From Polytrichum commune (Eukaryota; Streptophyta; Polytrichopsida; Polytrichales; Polytrichaceae), in contig OX485804.1 in NCBI GenBank assembly GCA_950295325.1, forward strand, positions 1,180,001-1,244,000: a DNA stretch of 64,000 nucleotides, in the 5' to 3' direction. The notes beneath the pieces are model-generated. The model saw only the letters and a list, made by a program, of their open reading frames with translations. It made no database searches and was not told the DNA's origin. The translations under genes and the position numbers were made by a program. Of the stretch, positions 49,965 to 62,265 are shown in pieces (within the stretch, counting starts at the first letter, position 1; every line of letters starts with the position of its first letter).

Positions 49965-50305
49965 ACTATATTTGAGCGGTATGTGGTTAGGTGTGGATCT
50001 AAGAACAAACACTAATAAGACATGTGTGGAAAGAAACTGGACCACATGCTCAAGATATGCTAACCATTCTAGGTTCAATAGTCAACATGATTGAGGGGGG
50101 TCCTATATGACCACTTAATGAGCACAAGTATCTTCACTTTGATAATGAATAAGATATTCACATGAGCTCCAGATATTATAAGGGAAATGACCATGGGCAC
50201 CATTTGGATTTGCTAATCACCTCACAATAATTGTGTGTTTCATTGCCTACAAGTGGGCGCAGAGAGAAAAAGTATCCAAATACAACCCGTCTACCTTATG
50301 TATAC
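49965..50305 (+). repeat. 350-bp dispersed repeat, copy 2
   Basis: Runs from 'atatttgagcggtatgtggt' to 'cgtctaccttatg'. It shares all the words named for copy 1. It lies just past the 3' end of the kelch gene. Confidence 0.65.
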
Positions 50306-50448
50306 CACAGTAATTTGGTACTAGCAAGGGTACATTTGCCGAGCACATCGCATCTTCTCAACATGGCTCTGAAACGTACGAACTTGCGTTTGCTCAAACT
50401 CTTCAACTTCCCGCACAAGCTTTCTGTCCACAAAACCACCAAAAATGC

Positions 50449-53400
50449 TCATGACTTTAGTTTAGTTTTCGGCAGCAAATCTGCTGATGATCTGGTTGTT
50501 GTCAGAATTCATTTTGGATGACATGAAATGATGCAAGCAGTGACAGTTTCTGAGAACATATTTTTGTTGACACACTAGAGAAATATTTTCGATATCAACT
50601 GTGACGGAAGACTAATTAAAGGCAATCTGTTCCCAGAATGAAGCACACATATTTACCTCCAACGCTCGTTGTCTTCATTGAGAGCCTTCAAGTCTTCCTC
50701 ATTCTGCATCACATGCAAGCACCTCAGTTTTCAAATTTAGTTTCTGCAATTACATATGTAAATGGACCCTCTCATGAACTTTGCAGGCAGGTCATCTGTT
50801 CATTATCCATATGTATGATCTACTATGAAACTGAGAATCTGTGAAATAAATTATTTAGAGTTTCAGTTTTCTGAATTGACAAGGAATGCAGGAACTTAAC
50901 TGGATGAAATGGATGGACTGCCTGACGCTATGAAATACAAAAATAGAACTTATATTGCACTAGATTTCAGGCTGTTCAAAGTTGTGATTTGTTCCAAATA
51001 ATTTTTTACAGAAAGAAAATCACCTTTGCTAGAGATGTGTGTAGGGCAGCAGAATGTTGGCGACCTTGTTCCAGTGCATCTTTGACCCTCACCACTTCCG
51101 CCTCACTCTGCAAATTTCAAAAAAGATTAACTGTGACAAATTTGACCGCAATCAATGTGAAGTTGTTGTTGTGAAAGGAAATCAATTAAAAAATCAAATT
51201 GTGTGTGGGGGGGGGGGTTTGTAAGTTGATGAAACTAGACTTACACGTTCAAGCAAAACACGAGCTGTTCGAAGTTCTTTTCTCACAAGCTCAGCACCAG
51301 CCTCTGCAGTCTCTTGCGCTGTTGTAATCTGTATTTAAAGTCCAGTTCCCAGACAGTGACACCAAAAACATTCTAAATTTGAGCAACGTGTCACTTATTG
51401 GTAAAAAATATAGCATTTCGGCATCAAAATAATTGTCACGGGTAGCTCAGCTATTATACATCCAAATAGGTGTAGGTATCATCACATGTGAATTTTGAAA
51501 ATCATGCTTTCGCTGAACCCCTTTTGTTTTTGTGTGTGGCAGGAATGGAACTTATGCTATACTTCAAGTGATAGTGGGGTGTATGTAGTGAAGGCAGAGG
51601 CAAACCTGTGAAATTTCTGTAGAGAGCATGACATTTGCTTGCTTGAATTCGTCTCTATCCTGTTCCAAAGCATCTACCTTCAAGTTCTCCTGTTGATACT
51701 CCAAAAAAATGGATTGAAGAGATGTTAGGCAAAATTCCTGCTTCTTGCATTACATGAATACCTGAATGGCAACTTCCAACACCAAGTGTGATATGGGCTC
51801 TATCACTCCACTATATAGTCCTATTAGTGTGGGCCATCGTGATTCTCTAAAACCCTCATTGATTTTCAATTTACACCAAATCTCTAGTTTAAAACTAGTG
51901 CAGGCCATATTAATTGGCCTTGTAGGAAATTGATGTGGGTGACTATTTTATTTTATGCTACTTTGGTCCTTGATCCAATACTCAAGGCGGTGGTCAAAAA
52001 GTCTCCAAGAAGATTTAGGGGAAGACTTGGGTCTTGGGCCCACATTATTTCCACTTTGACTAGACAATGAGAGTGGACCAAATTAATTATTTTCAAATTG
52101 ATTTTCCAACCCACACTAAGGTAGTTCAATATAACACCAACAACGAACCTATAACCACCCAAATGAATGGGCGGGCCTCATTTTAGACTGCAAATCTAGG
52201 ACGTCCAAAGATCACTCATTCATTGAGAGATCCTTGGATGTCCTAGATTTGCATTCTAAAGTGAAGCCCACCCATTCATTTGGGTGGTTATGGTGTTAAG
52301 TTGAGCTACCTTAGTGTGACATTTTATTTTGTAGAGTTAAGCAATTTAAAAGAAAAACAACACTTTCATCACAAGCAAATGCCTACCCTCTCAAGCTGCT
52401 TGGCAAGACGCTCCACTGTCTCTTGAAGTGTCCGAGTCGAGTCCTAGAAACATAACATAAAAAACATCAAGTGGTCTTCAAATCATCCGGCCCAGGTACT
52501 TTTAAACTTCAACATAAAAATCATGAGATTTTGGAGCCCCTACAGTCTCAGCAGTTCCCATTATGGCCACTTTACACCTTGCCCAAGGGCCGTGACCATG
52601 AAATTTTGAGGCCCCTTCGAAGTCATCTGAAGGCGGTACCATGGAATATTAGTATTCGTGTGGTCACAGGCCTTCCAGTGTAGTGAAAAGACAAGCATGA
52701 TCAGGCTCTGACGCAAATGATATTTCATTATCATCCTCTTCAGGGGAATTCTTCCACACATGAAGTTAAAAATAAATCAAGGGTTGTGAGATTTTGAAGT
52801 GTCATGATCTTTTGGTTTTGTGTTAGACCCACCTCTTTGAGGTGGGCTTGATGCAAAATATGATGAATCATGAAGCATTATCCATTTTATGCCATGTAAG
52901 ACTACATGTAGATTTTTGATCCCATTCAAACTTTCTTGGTCCCTTAGGTCCTCAACCTCTAGTGTGAAGTGAAGTGAGACACTGTCAACATTTTCCAACA
53001 ATAAGCGAATTTAGATTTTGATAGTAAGGGCCCTCAAGCATAAGTGTAAAGTGCCCCTTCATTTTTATGCGTAAAAGAATAACAAAATGCAATGTTGATA
53101 CTACTAGTCTAGGAGCAATATTGCATATGAAAGAGATTGATAACCTTGGTTGCTGCCATCTCCCCGGAAACCCGCTCAACAATGTTTTTGGATTCTGCAA
53201 CTTGCTGTGATCAGATGCCACGATATTAACACAAAAATCTCATGGTTAATGCAAGAACCCATGCTGAGCAAAGGAAACATGAGCAAAACATAAAAAAACA
53301 TAAAAAAACATAAAAAAAACCTTACATTGAGGAGAGATGCTTTTTCACGATCCATCAACACTCTCAACTGCTCACCACTTTGAAGGTCCATTTCCAACTT

Positions 53401-56400
53401 TTGTATCTGCCAGGACAATACTATGTGTCAAGTACTTTCATTTGTCCATATAACGAGATGTGCAACTATTTGAGATTACCGTAGTAGTGACCCTTGTTCA
53501 TCAATAATTAATTATAAAATAAAAAATATGAAAACTTGCAGAATCTTGGAGCCATGAGGGTGAAATCTTGGAAAATTCAATCTTTGGTGTATGAGCAACA
53601 AACTAAATGCAATTTTGTGTTATCTTTGTTCACTTTTAGGACAATGTTTCTTTTAGATTCACTTTTGAACTAGTAATGAACTTCTTGAATCTTTTAGTTT
53701 AGTCTTAAACAAAATGCTTTCATGACATTCCTCAACTGATGAGCCGTGTTCATGGACCCCGCAATAGATTCAAGAATAAAGCTTCCAGATGCCGGAATCC
53801 CAGTGCTTCAGATTGAATTTGCAATCAGGGCAGCTGAACATAGCTCATCAGCTGAGTAATATTATGTTCGTCCAAATAAATAAATAAATATTTTGTCGCT
53901 CCAGTGGTGATGTAGCCTCACTCCTACAGTAATCATCTTAACTTGTAGCAACTAATTCCACATGAATGATATATGCAATTATTGTGAGGAAATTCTCAGA
54001 CCTGTAACCTTTCCAGTGACTGGTGGAATGTGATGAGGGACGTGTACTTTTAAGCCCAAAGGGTGTGTTAGAAAATAGATTTAGATTAACCTTGATTCTA
54101 AGATCAGTGTTTTCTTGAATTCCGTCTGTCTGCCCTTTCCTTGCTTCCTCCAGTGAACTGTACACAGAAAGTGCAAAGAATTACAACCTTAAGTTAAGAC
54201 CTCCAAGTAGAAATGTCAGTGGTTACGATAATCATGACAAGACAACCTACTTCCAGCGCTTTGATTACATATTAATTATCTGACTTAACTAATACTATAA
54301 CTCAAACAATTTGAATAAGTCACAAACTTTTAAGGGTTCAGTACTTTCATGTCAATGTATCAAATGACTGCTAAAATAACAAGCATTCGTTCTCACCGAG
54401 AAAGCCCCACAACTTTAGATTCAGTTGTTGCAAGTGATTGGAGAGTCTTATTGTGCTCTCTCTCTCGATTTGCTAACGTTTCCTCAAGCCTGGTTATCTT
54501 CGCCACCATTTCCGACTTGACCCTCGCACTCTCCGCGTTTTTTGTCTCCAGAGTATGAGAATGCATTTTCAGGTTTGAATTCTCGGCAGCCAGCTTTTCA
54601 ATTTTCTCATTTATGGTCAAGACCTGGTGCCGGTGCACCTCAAGATTGTGCTCGAGAACTGAATTGCGTTCCCGTAAGTCTGCCTCTGCAAGGCTCTGAC
54701 GACCCCAAGAATATATTCAAGAAAAATAAAAGGATGATCATCAGCAAATCACCTTACATCAAGTGAAAATGAAGGAAAGGTTGATGCCTACATTCAAAGG
54801 CTTCAACAGGTTTCAATTTGGAATCGCGACTAAATGACGTGTGACACAGAGTTCTACAAAAAATGTTGATAGTGCTTTCGAAAGCAAGCTGAAGTAACAT
54901 ACAGGGACAAATAAAGCCCTTCACCACAGTTCTCACCTTTGCTCGAAGTTCGCTTTTTAAAGCTGTGACTGTTTCTTGCATGCTAGCAACCTCTTTGTGG
55001 TGGAGTTCCAACTCTCGGGATGCAAAATCATTCCTCTCGTCGCCATTTGACCGAGCTTTTGATACTAGTTCCTTCACCTGCTTCTTTACCGCCTCTAATT
55101 CCCTCTCTAATGGGGCACCACCGTTCTTCAATTCTAAACCCTTAGGAATCTCCGGAGCCGTGAAACTAGGGACGTCAATATGAGTGTCTCTATCTGCTCA
55201 TAATTTTGAAAGGATGTGAGAACCTTCAAAAATTGAAGATCTTACCGAACACTCAAAATATTCACACGTAATAGAGACGGTGAGGAAACCTAACGCCATC
55301 AGTAGGTGTAAAAGTGATGGGCTTTGATAGTTTTAATTGAAGATCTTACCGAACACTCAAAATATTCACACGTAATAGAGACGGTGAGGAAACCTAACGC
55401 CATCAGTAGGTGTAAAAGTGATGGGCTTTGATAGTTTTTATGAGCTCTAAACTGATGCATAGATGAGCTTTAGATTGTTAAATTGATTAAAGTAGATGAA
55501 TAATTTGACATAAACATTGATAAGACGTGATATTATTTTATGCTTTGATTAAGTCATGGAGGTGCAATATGTCAACTTGTAAGGCTCAAAAAACTTGACC
55601 CAACAACCTGAAACATCAAAAATCTAAAAGGCTTCACAACATTCACAAGAATACCCTCAGAATAGCATTTCGGGTTGAACTTCACCAATAAGACATGCAA
55701 GTTATCTTCCTTGCTGAGTATTGTCAACTCTCCTCTGAATTTCAAATAGACAAACTTTTTCTCACCAAGCCCTTTTCATGTCTTTCCGATGCTCGTTGCT
55801 TACCATTTGTTAATAAAGTATAATCTAATGTGCCAGCTGGTGGACGACGGGGTTTTTTAGTACTCCGCCATCCCTCTACAGGTTCCCTTGCATTTTCTTC
55901 CTCAATTGGAAATGAAAACCTTCGCGACTTGACTGGGATATCACCTCTTCTTGATAGCCCCCGTACCAGTGGATCAAATGGAGCTGCAAAAATTAGAATT
56001 CCAAGATTTGATTACAACAGCCAGATACCTCAACTGTCAACTTTGTCAATTTCAATGATTTAACCAGTAGTGTAACCTCTTTCTGCGCTTAATAGCTAAA
56101 AGTGACCTCAAGTGCAGAAATTTGATATTGTACTTGGTGGATGAAATATGAAAACAGTAAAGTTTCCTTAGACAAATGAAGGTATGAAGCAACGCATATT
56201 TTGAGTAATCCCCTGTACTGATAGGGCATAGAAGATTTTTGTCCTTATATCTATTAATCATTTTGATTGAATCCAACTTTGTTCTACCATATAGTACTTC
56301 ATACTACAATTTGACAACCATATCTCATAGCTTGAGTTGGAATTAATACTTGCAAGTTCAGGAAAGTGGCGAAGGACATGAATATCATCAAAAGTGACAC

Positions 56401-59400
56401 CTGCAACACCACCAGCCAACCAATTTATAATGTCAATTTATGAATATGGTTCACTTTGGTGACAAAAACAACACGCACTGACTGGCTTTGACCCAAGTTT
56501 AGGCAAGCAAGAAATAAGATAGAACCAATTTAGTTCCAAGATGAGTAGCATGTCTTATCAACACCACATTCAAAAAACCCTCCATGTCTTGGCTGCAATT
56601 TCAGTCAGAGTTTTGAAGGCCTTTGAATATACATATATGATTATTATAACCAAAATGAGTAACCTTTATTGAATTAAGATTGGCCTGAAAGATTGATAGC
56701 AAATTGCCAATTATGGAATATATATATATATATATATAATTTAATTTAATTTAATTAATTATGATAGATCAACATGATGTACATCTGATAAACCTGGCCA
56801 ATTTCATACATGAAAATGTGGGACTAACCTTGACCTCCATAGCCACCGAAGATATAGAGAGTGGAGTCTTTAGCAATTAAACTGTGAGCTGCACGACCAC
56901 CCGGGCCAATGGACAATGTATCTCCTGTTGTGTTTCTTTTCTTGCTTGCAGGCTTGGGAGCTAAATCTTGGGAAATAAGAAGCCATGAGACTTGTATCTG
57001 ACCATTCACGTCCAGTTGAGCTGGACTAATCTGATAAAAATAGATAAATTTTCAGGTATGTACCCAAATATCTACAACTGTTTTATTTCCTTTTAAGTCA
57101 TGGAATGTGAAGAAATCAAATGCAATCATTTTCCCCAATGGAGCCAAAAGCTCAAAGGATTACATCTTGTTGACATTAAGTTAGAAAGAGTGAATTACAG
57201 AGCATACGGGTAAACTGTTCGTCTTTACCAAGTACATATTCCACATGTTTGAATGGCTAATCTATTGAAACTTGGTCTACACAAGAAATATGGGATAAAT
57301 TGGTTAGCTGGGTACTTACCAATGTTGGACCTGTATATAGGTCAATGCATGAGACTCAATGTAAATAACGGTATATTAAGAACCTACTCAACTGGTTTTG
57401 AAATCGTAATACTAGTAAGATACTGATACTTCGTGGGATCACAAGATGAGAGAATTTTTGGATAAATGAGTCATTATTTGGGTCAATGCCATATTGACAC
57501 TAGGGTAATTTACCTAGGTATAAAAGTCCTTGCATGGTGAATAGACCCAAATGGTATCGAGAACAAAATATCTTCAAATACCCATATAAATGTAACATCA
57601 TCAAAAGTATAAAATCCTCACTGTATAAATACCCAAGTGGTATCACAAAAAAGGGGATTACCTTGAGAGCGCAGGTGTCGCTCAAACGTTCGGTCCCATT
57701 GCGACCACCATGTATCACAATGAGGTTGTCACCAAGCAAAGCAGCTGCATGATTTGAGCGTTGGATTGGAGGTGTGCCATGCACCTTGGGAACAATCCAT
57801 GTATTGGAGACAGTATTGTACACACTGTAAAATGTAATAGCTCTGTCAGAGAAAATAGAAATTTCTTGTCCAGGTGGCCGTTATCAAATCGATAAAGGTT
57901 AGTGCTGGGAGTTATTTAGCACTATTTAACACAAGACCCACTTTGGAAACCAGATAGAGTTATCCTTCAACTCAATGGCACTTTCATCGGGAGTTGGTGC
58001 CCTACAATTTTCCAATGGTTGTTTTGCAAGAATTTCTTTCCATTTGTGGTGCATCCTCGGAGGTACTGTAGTGTTTGAATATGAATGAACCTCTTTTGGT
58101 TCATTGAGGGCCAAAACCATTTTAGAACCTCTTGCATGCCAAAATGATTTTGACCCTCAAATGCACCGATATAGAGTGTTCTTCATTTGAACACTCTAGA
58201 AAGTCAAGTCAGAGGACAACTCTAGAGGATACCTGCATAAAAACGTAGACAACATGAGAGGAGCAAGAGAAACTAAAAGAAAAATGGGAGAGCCAAAGAT
58301 TGTAAACCTGAGATTATTGTTAGAAGAGCATATTCCGTGTTCTCCTTTACCTCCAAACAGAATTAGAGAATTCCCCACTGTGGTCAATGTATGGTACCCC
58401 CGTGCAGAAGGTGTGGCGCCTTTTGCCTTGAGTAATTCCCACTGCAACGTATCTGAAAGCTTCCCCAAATCAAATTTTGATTCCAGCTTAAAAAGAAAAT
58501 TCATATTCAATGAAGTTAGCTTCAAATTAACTCAGCATGCACACAAAGAGAGGATTGTATTGATCATCATCACTACAACTACTTTGCTATCAAATTTCAA
58601 AGAAGTTTTATTCACCTGTGTGAAGAACAGCAAGTTCATCAAGCCATTTTGACTCAAGGCCTCCAAATCCTCCGTATACTAAAATTGCATTCGGTTGCAA
58701 AGGATGCACTACAGCTGCATGAGTGCCTCTTAATTTGCCTGCCAATGGCCCTTTCGCCACCAGACTTGCCCACTGCAATCAATCAGAACAATTGGTTATG
58801 ACCAAAAAAACATTTAACTGGCATAAAGGTGAATGCATGGTGTCAATACACAATAACAGCAATGGTATCAAAGAACTTAACCCTACCGAATATTAAAATT
58901 GTAATACTAGTCATATAATGATACTTGGTGCGTAAAACAAGATGATTGAATATTCATATGAGGTAGGTGGGCTTTAAACAGACAATTTTAGCTTTTGCAC
59001 CCACTTCTTGTGGGCTATGAAACACACAATTAATGCGTGGTCATTGACAAATCCACATCGTGGCTGTAGCTGTTTTCCTCATAACATCTTGTTCATTCTA
59101 AAAGTGAAGACTCACATGCTCATTAAATGGTCATACAGGTCCCCCCCCCCCCAAATTATGTTGACTATTGAGCCTAGACTGGTTAAGTAATTTTGAGTGC
59201 ATAATCCAATCTCTTTCAAAAATATGTTGCCTTCTCGGTGTCCATTCTTAACCACACCTAACCACACCACTCAAACATAGTTGGCTGATCAAATAAAGTG
59301 ACTATGAAAAGCCCACACACCTCACCCAAGTCTTTATTGGGTCAATACCATCCTAGTACCCAGTGTCACTGGGGTGAGTTTGACACCTATATTTGGGTGG

Positions 59401-60826
59401 TATGAAGTTAGGTGTGGATCTAGGAACTGGCACCAAAACGACCTGTTTAACAGAGATTGGACTGTGTGCTGAAAATATGCTAAGCATTCTGGGCTCAATA
59501 GTGAACATGATTATGGGGGGGGGACCTATATGACTGCTTAATGAGCACACGAATCTTCACTTTTGATGATGAACAAGATATCACATGAGCTCCGGATATT
59601 AAGAGGCAAATGGTCACAGGCACTATTTGAATTTGCTAATCAGCTTGCACTAATTGCGCGTTTCATATCCTACGAGAAGTGGGTGCTGAGAGAAAAAAGC
59701 ATCCATCTAAGGCACGTTTAGAGATTCAAACCCAAGAAAATTATTACCTCAAGAGTATCTGTGTTGAACATGTGGACATCTCCATACATGACATCCTTGT
59801 CGCTCCCTCCAATAACCCAAAGCTCGGAATCGCGAACAAGAGTTGTCGTGTGGTATGCACGTGCGCTTAGCGACGCATGAGCTTGCACTTGTTGCCATTG
59901 CTCCTTCTCCGTGTCAAACACCCACACATCGTTGTAAAATACATTCGCGTTTCGGCCGCCAATCACAAATATTTTCTTCCCAACCAAAGTCGCCGTGTGG
60001 CCCGCTCGCCCCTTTAAACTCCTGTGACCTGTCAAATTTTCTTGACACCTTAGACAAAAAGTATTCATATGCGACAAGATGACATCTGACAAGGCCTAAC
60101 ATTAACGTATACATCATTCCCAGTGGCTTTCTGAAGACTTCAATTCCATTCTTGGTAGGAGGGTTCAGAATTTAGGGTTTTGCAATCCTGCTGAGACTCC
60201 TCAGTATATTTGGCTCCAAAATATATGCAGCTTTTGTGACCTGTTACAATTCTTTACATCGGACAAGGCCTAGCATTTAACATGTACATCATTCCCAGAG
60301 GTTTTTCGAAGACTGAAAAAACATGTTTGGCAGGAGGTCCAGGTTTTGGTGAGATTTTTCAATAAATTTTGAATCTAGGAATAATACAGCATTTAGGAAG
60401 CGAATTCAATTCAGGTAACTACACCTAATATCAGAATTAGGGCCCATCATCAGCTACACCTAGGATGGCATACTTCAAAGTATCAATCTGTTGGGAATAT
60501 GGATTCTGTTGTGAAAGAGAGGAGGAAAATATTTTGTGCTCTTAAACCCCCCGAATACAGTTTGGTGCGAAAATTTTGATTTAAACCCCAGAATTTTCAG
60601 AAATCTTGGGATGCACAGTTATAGGTAGTCAGCCCCTAGGTTTTTGCAATGGAAATCAATCCAGTGCAGATGTAATCAACAACTACACAAAACCGAAATA
60701 TGGTTTTTTGTTGCAAGTTTTATGCTCTTAGACCCCTGATTCAAACAAACAAAAACATCCATAAGAAGTTGTATAGCAGGTCATCTCACCCGGCAATCGC
60801 TGCCACTTGGACTGCACCATCCGCAT
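50449..60826 (-). CDS. Kelch-repeat protein with long C-terminal coiled coil
   Basis: Nineteen exons join in phase to about 792 residues: 60826–60790, 60028–59748, 58772–58616, 58452–58308, 57824–57662, 57030–56829, 56400–56350, 55983–55804, 55193–54937, 54695–54397, 54157–54091, 53406–53326, 53204–53145, 52443–52387, 51689–51606, 51328–51245, 51107–51024, 50703–50657, 50491–50449. Residues about 1–345 form a kelch propeller: 'GRAGHTATLVGKKIFVIGG', 'YHTTTLVRDSELWVIGG', 'GTHAAVVHPLQPNAILVYGG', 'GYHTLTTVGNSLILFGG', 'SNHAAALLGDNLIVIHGG' and 'AAHSLIAKDSTLYIFGGYGG'. A basic linker follows (about 350–405), then heptad-rich coiled coil (about 425–785). The layout resembles ACBP4/5-type plant proteins without an acyl-CoA-binding domain, and Tea1-like scaffolds; the partner is unknown. 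Least sure: the 12-codon first exon and the last exon, which has three possible acceptors. Confidence 0.85.
52112..52318. mobile_element. Foldback element in kelch intron
   Basis: Two arms of roughly 100 bp pair around a centre near 52228. Shared inverted words are 'cacactaaggtag', 'ataaccacccaaatgaatgg' and 'gcaaatctaggac'. The left arm has about 15 extra bases near 52140. It lies in the intron between the exons ending 52387 and starting 51689, so it would be transcribed as a hairpin. Confidence 0.7.
52564..53057. mobile_element. Tourist-like element in kelch intron
   Basis: The left end 'tggccactttacac' and the reverse complement of the right end 'ggggcactttacac' match. Flanks are TTA (52561–52563) and TTC (53058–53060). 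It shares the internal 'cccacctctttgaggtggg' hairpin with the copy at 47581–48178. 494 bp, inside the intron between exons 53204–53145 and 52443–52387. Confidence 0.65.
55231..55438. repeat. Perfect 104-bp tandem duplication in kelch intron
   Basis: 55231–55334 and 55335–55438 are identical base for base, starting 'aattgaagatcttaccgaac' and ending 'gggctttgatagtttt'. They lie in the intron between exons 55983–55804 and 55193–54937. Either very recent or an assembly effect. Confidence 0.9.
56718..56760. repeat. AT microsatellite and TTTAA repeat
   Basis: About eleven AT units followed by four TTTAA-type units, in a kelch-gene intron. Confidence 0.85.
58985..59290 (-). repeat. 350-bp dispersed repeat, inverted copy in kelch intron
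   Basis: The reverse complement carries 'tgagtggtgtggttaggtgt', 'ctcaatagtcaacataattt', 'aatgagcatgtgagtcttca' and 'attaattgtgtgtttcata'. It faces the plus-strand copy at 59385, both within the intron between exons 60028–59748 and 58772–58616. Confidence 0.7.
59385..59720 (+). repeat. 350-bp dispersed repeat, copy in kelch intron
   Basis: Runs from 'atatttgggtggtatgaagt' to 'gcatccatctaaggcacg', matching the copies at 49155 and 49965. With the inverted copy at 58985–59290 it forms a pair about 95 bp apart. Confidence 0.7.
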
Positions 60827-61790
60827 CACCAATTTCGAACCACACTTTCTACGGAAAAACACTAAGAAATTGCATGTCGAAATTCCTCCTGTCTTGTGCA
60901 AGGCATCGAAATTCTCTGCACTGGAGTTTCACAACCCAATGCTTCCGATATTATTTGAACCTTTCCACTTGCGCTTCAACATCTTCTGAAATCCATTCAA
61001 GTTTTTGTTACAGAAGGAAAAGGAGCAACAATGTGAGTTTAGTGAGCACTATTATTTTGCAGTTGGGACTTCAAATTTATAAGGCCTCAAACAGAATCTA
61101 ATCTTGTATGCAACTGAGAGAAATTTTTAAAACTTCACCTTGAAGCTCAACATACAAACCTGGGGAGCAATTTCCACTTCACTTCTGAGGAATCTCCAAA
61201 TAATCACTTGACAAGTTACAAAGTTGAGCAGCTGGGTCTCAAGTTCGCGGAAGATCATCACGGAGTGAGGAATTTAGTGCTCCAAAGATTTAAAGCTTCA
61301 TCCTGAAGCTCAAGTAAAGACACCATTGAATTTTTTTGGCAAAACCTCCCCGTTTGACACCAACTGCACTATACATCTTGATTTTAGTGTGAGCCACACT
61401 ATTTTGTCATTGACCCACTTAAATGATCTTGCAATCACTAGAGTAGAGGAGTCCATAACCAATCACTTTAAGAGATTTGCGCCACGTCTTAAGAAGTATA
61501 AGGCGGTGCAATTTTCTCATGTGTAGGAAGATAGAAATCATAAGGACTATGATTTTTTCGCTAATTTTATTTCTTAAATTATGATTACTATGAATTTTTG
61601 AAGCAAATTTTGGTCCGAACATGTTACGAATGTCTAGAGTCTACCATAACCGCTCATTCCTCCTCACTTTAGCACGTCTGTCATGGCATTATTAATTTTG
61701 CCTTGATCAAAATTCCAATACCCTATAGACTACTGATGGGGTCTTGATCGGATATAGGCGCCTATACTATAGATTACAACCATATTAGGT
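60827..61790 (-). promoter_or_regulatory. Kelch-gene upstream region
   Basis: Presumed leader and promoter of the kelch gene. In the chosen frame a stop lies about 100 bases before the ATG at 60826, with no earlier in-frame ATG between them. No TATA box or telo-box was identified with confidence. Plus-strand ORFs here (60700–61101) are not recognised. Confidence 0.35.
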
Positions 61791-62265
61791 GTCATGGGAC
61801 ACTTGGTGCTACATTATAAGTAACTGAGGCCACTCTAAATAACATGGCATTTTAATTTTTGTGCCACACTAAATCAAAGATATAGTGTGTCTCTGAATAC
61901 TATATTATTATGGTACTTAGTATGGGCCCATGTTGATTTTGAAATGGGATGGATAATGTGGGTGTCACGTAGGTGCTAATCGCATTACATGGCAGTTGAT
62001 ATGTGTTGTGTGGCAATCATGTAAGGTGACATGAGACACTTGACACTACATGATGAATCATGGAAATCACTCTAATTAGCATGGCACATAAATTTTGATG
62101 CTATGCTAAATCAAGGTGTAGTGTGCCTCCAAGTACTATATTAATTATGGTAATTAGTGTGGGCGGTGGTAATTTTGAGATGGGATGGATAGCGTGGATG
62201 CCACATATGTCCTAGTTGCACTACGTGGTGGTTGATATTTTGTGTGATATTTTGTGTGATATTGA
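61791..62265. repeat. Tandem duplication, about 237-bp unit
   Basis: Copies start near 61791 and 62028. In order they share 'g.catg.gacacttg', 'ctctaa.tarcatggca', 'gctaaatcaa', 'tagtgtg.ctc', 'tactatatta.tatggta', 'ttagt.tgggc' and 'gatgggatggata.'. A third, partial copy lies at 39360–39470. Confidence 0.75.

Noticed and set aside
51430-51510. tRNA-like 'gggtagctcagc' word
   Set aside because: No acceptor stem, anticodon arm or T-loop could be aligned around it.
55231-55438. CRISPR-like direct repeat
   Set aside because: Only two long identical copies without spacers, in a plant intron; this is a tandem duplication.
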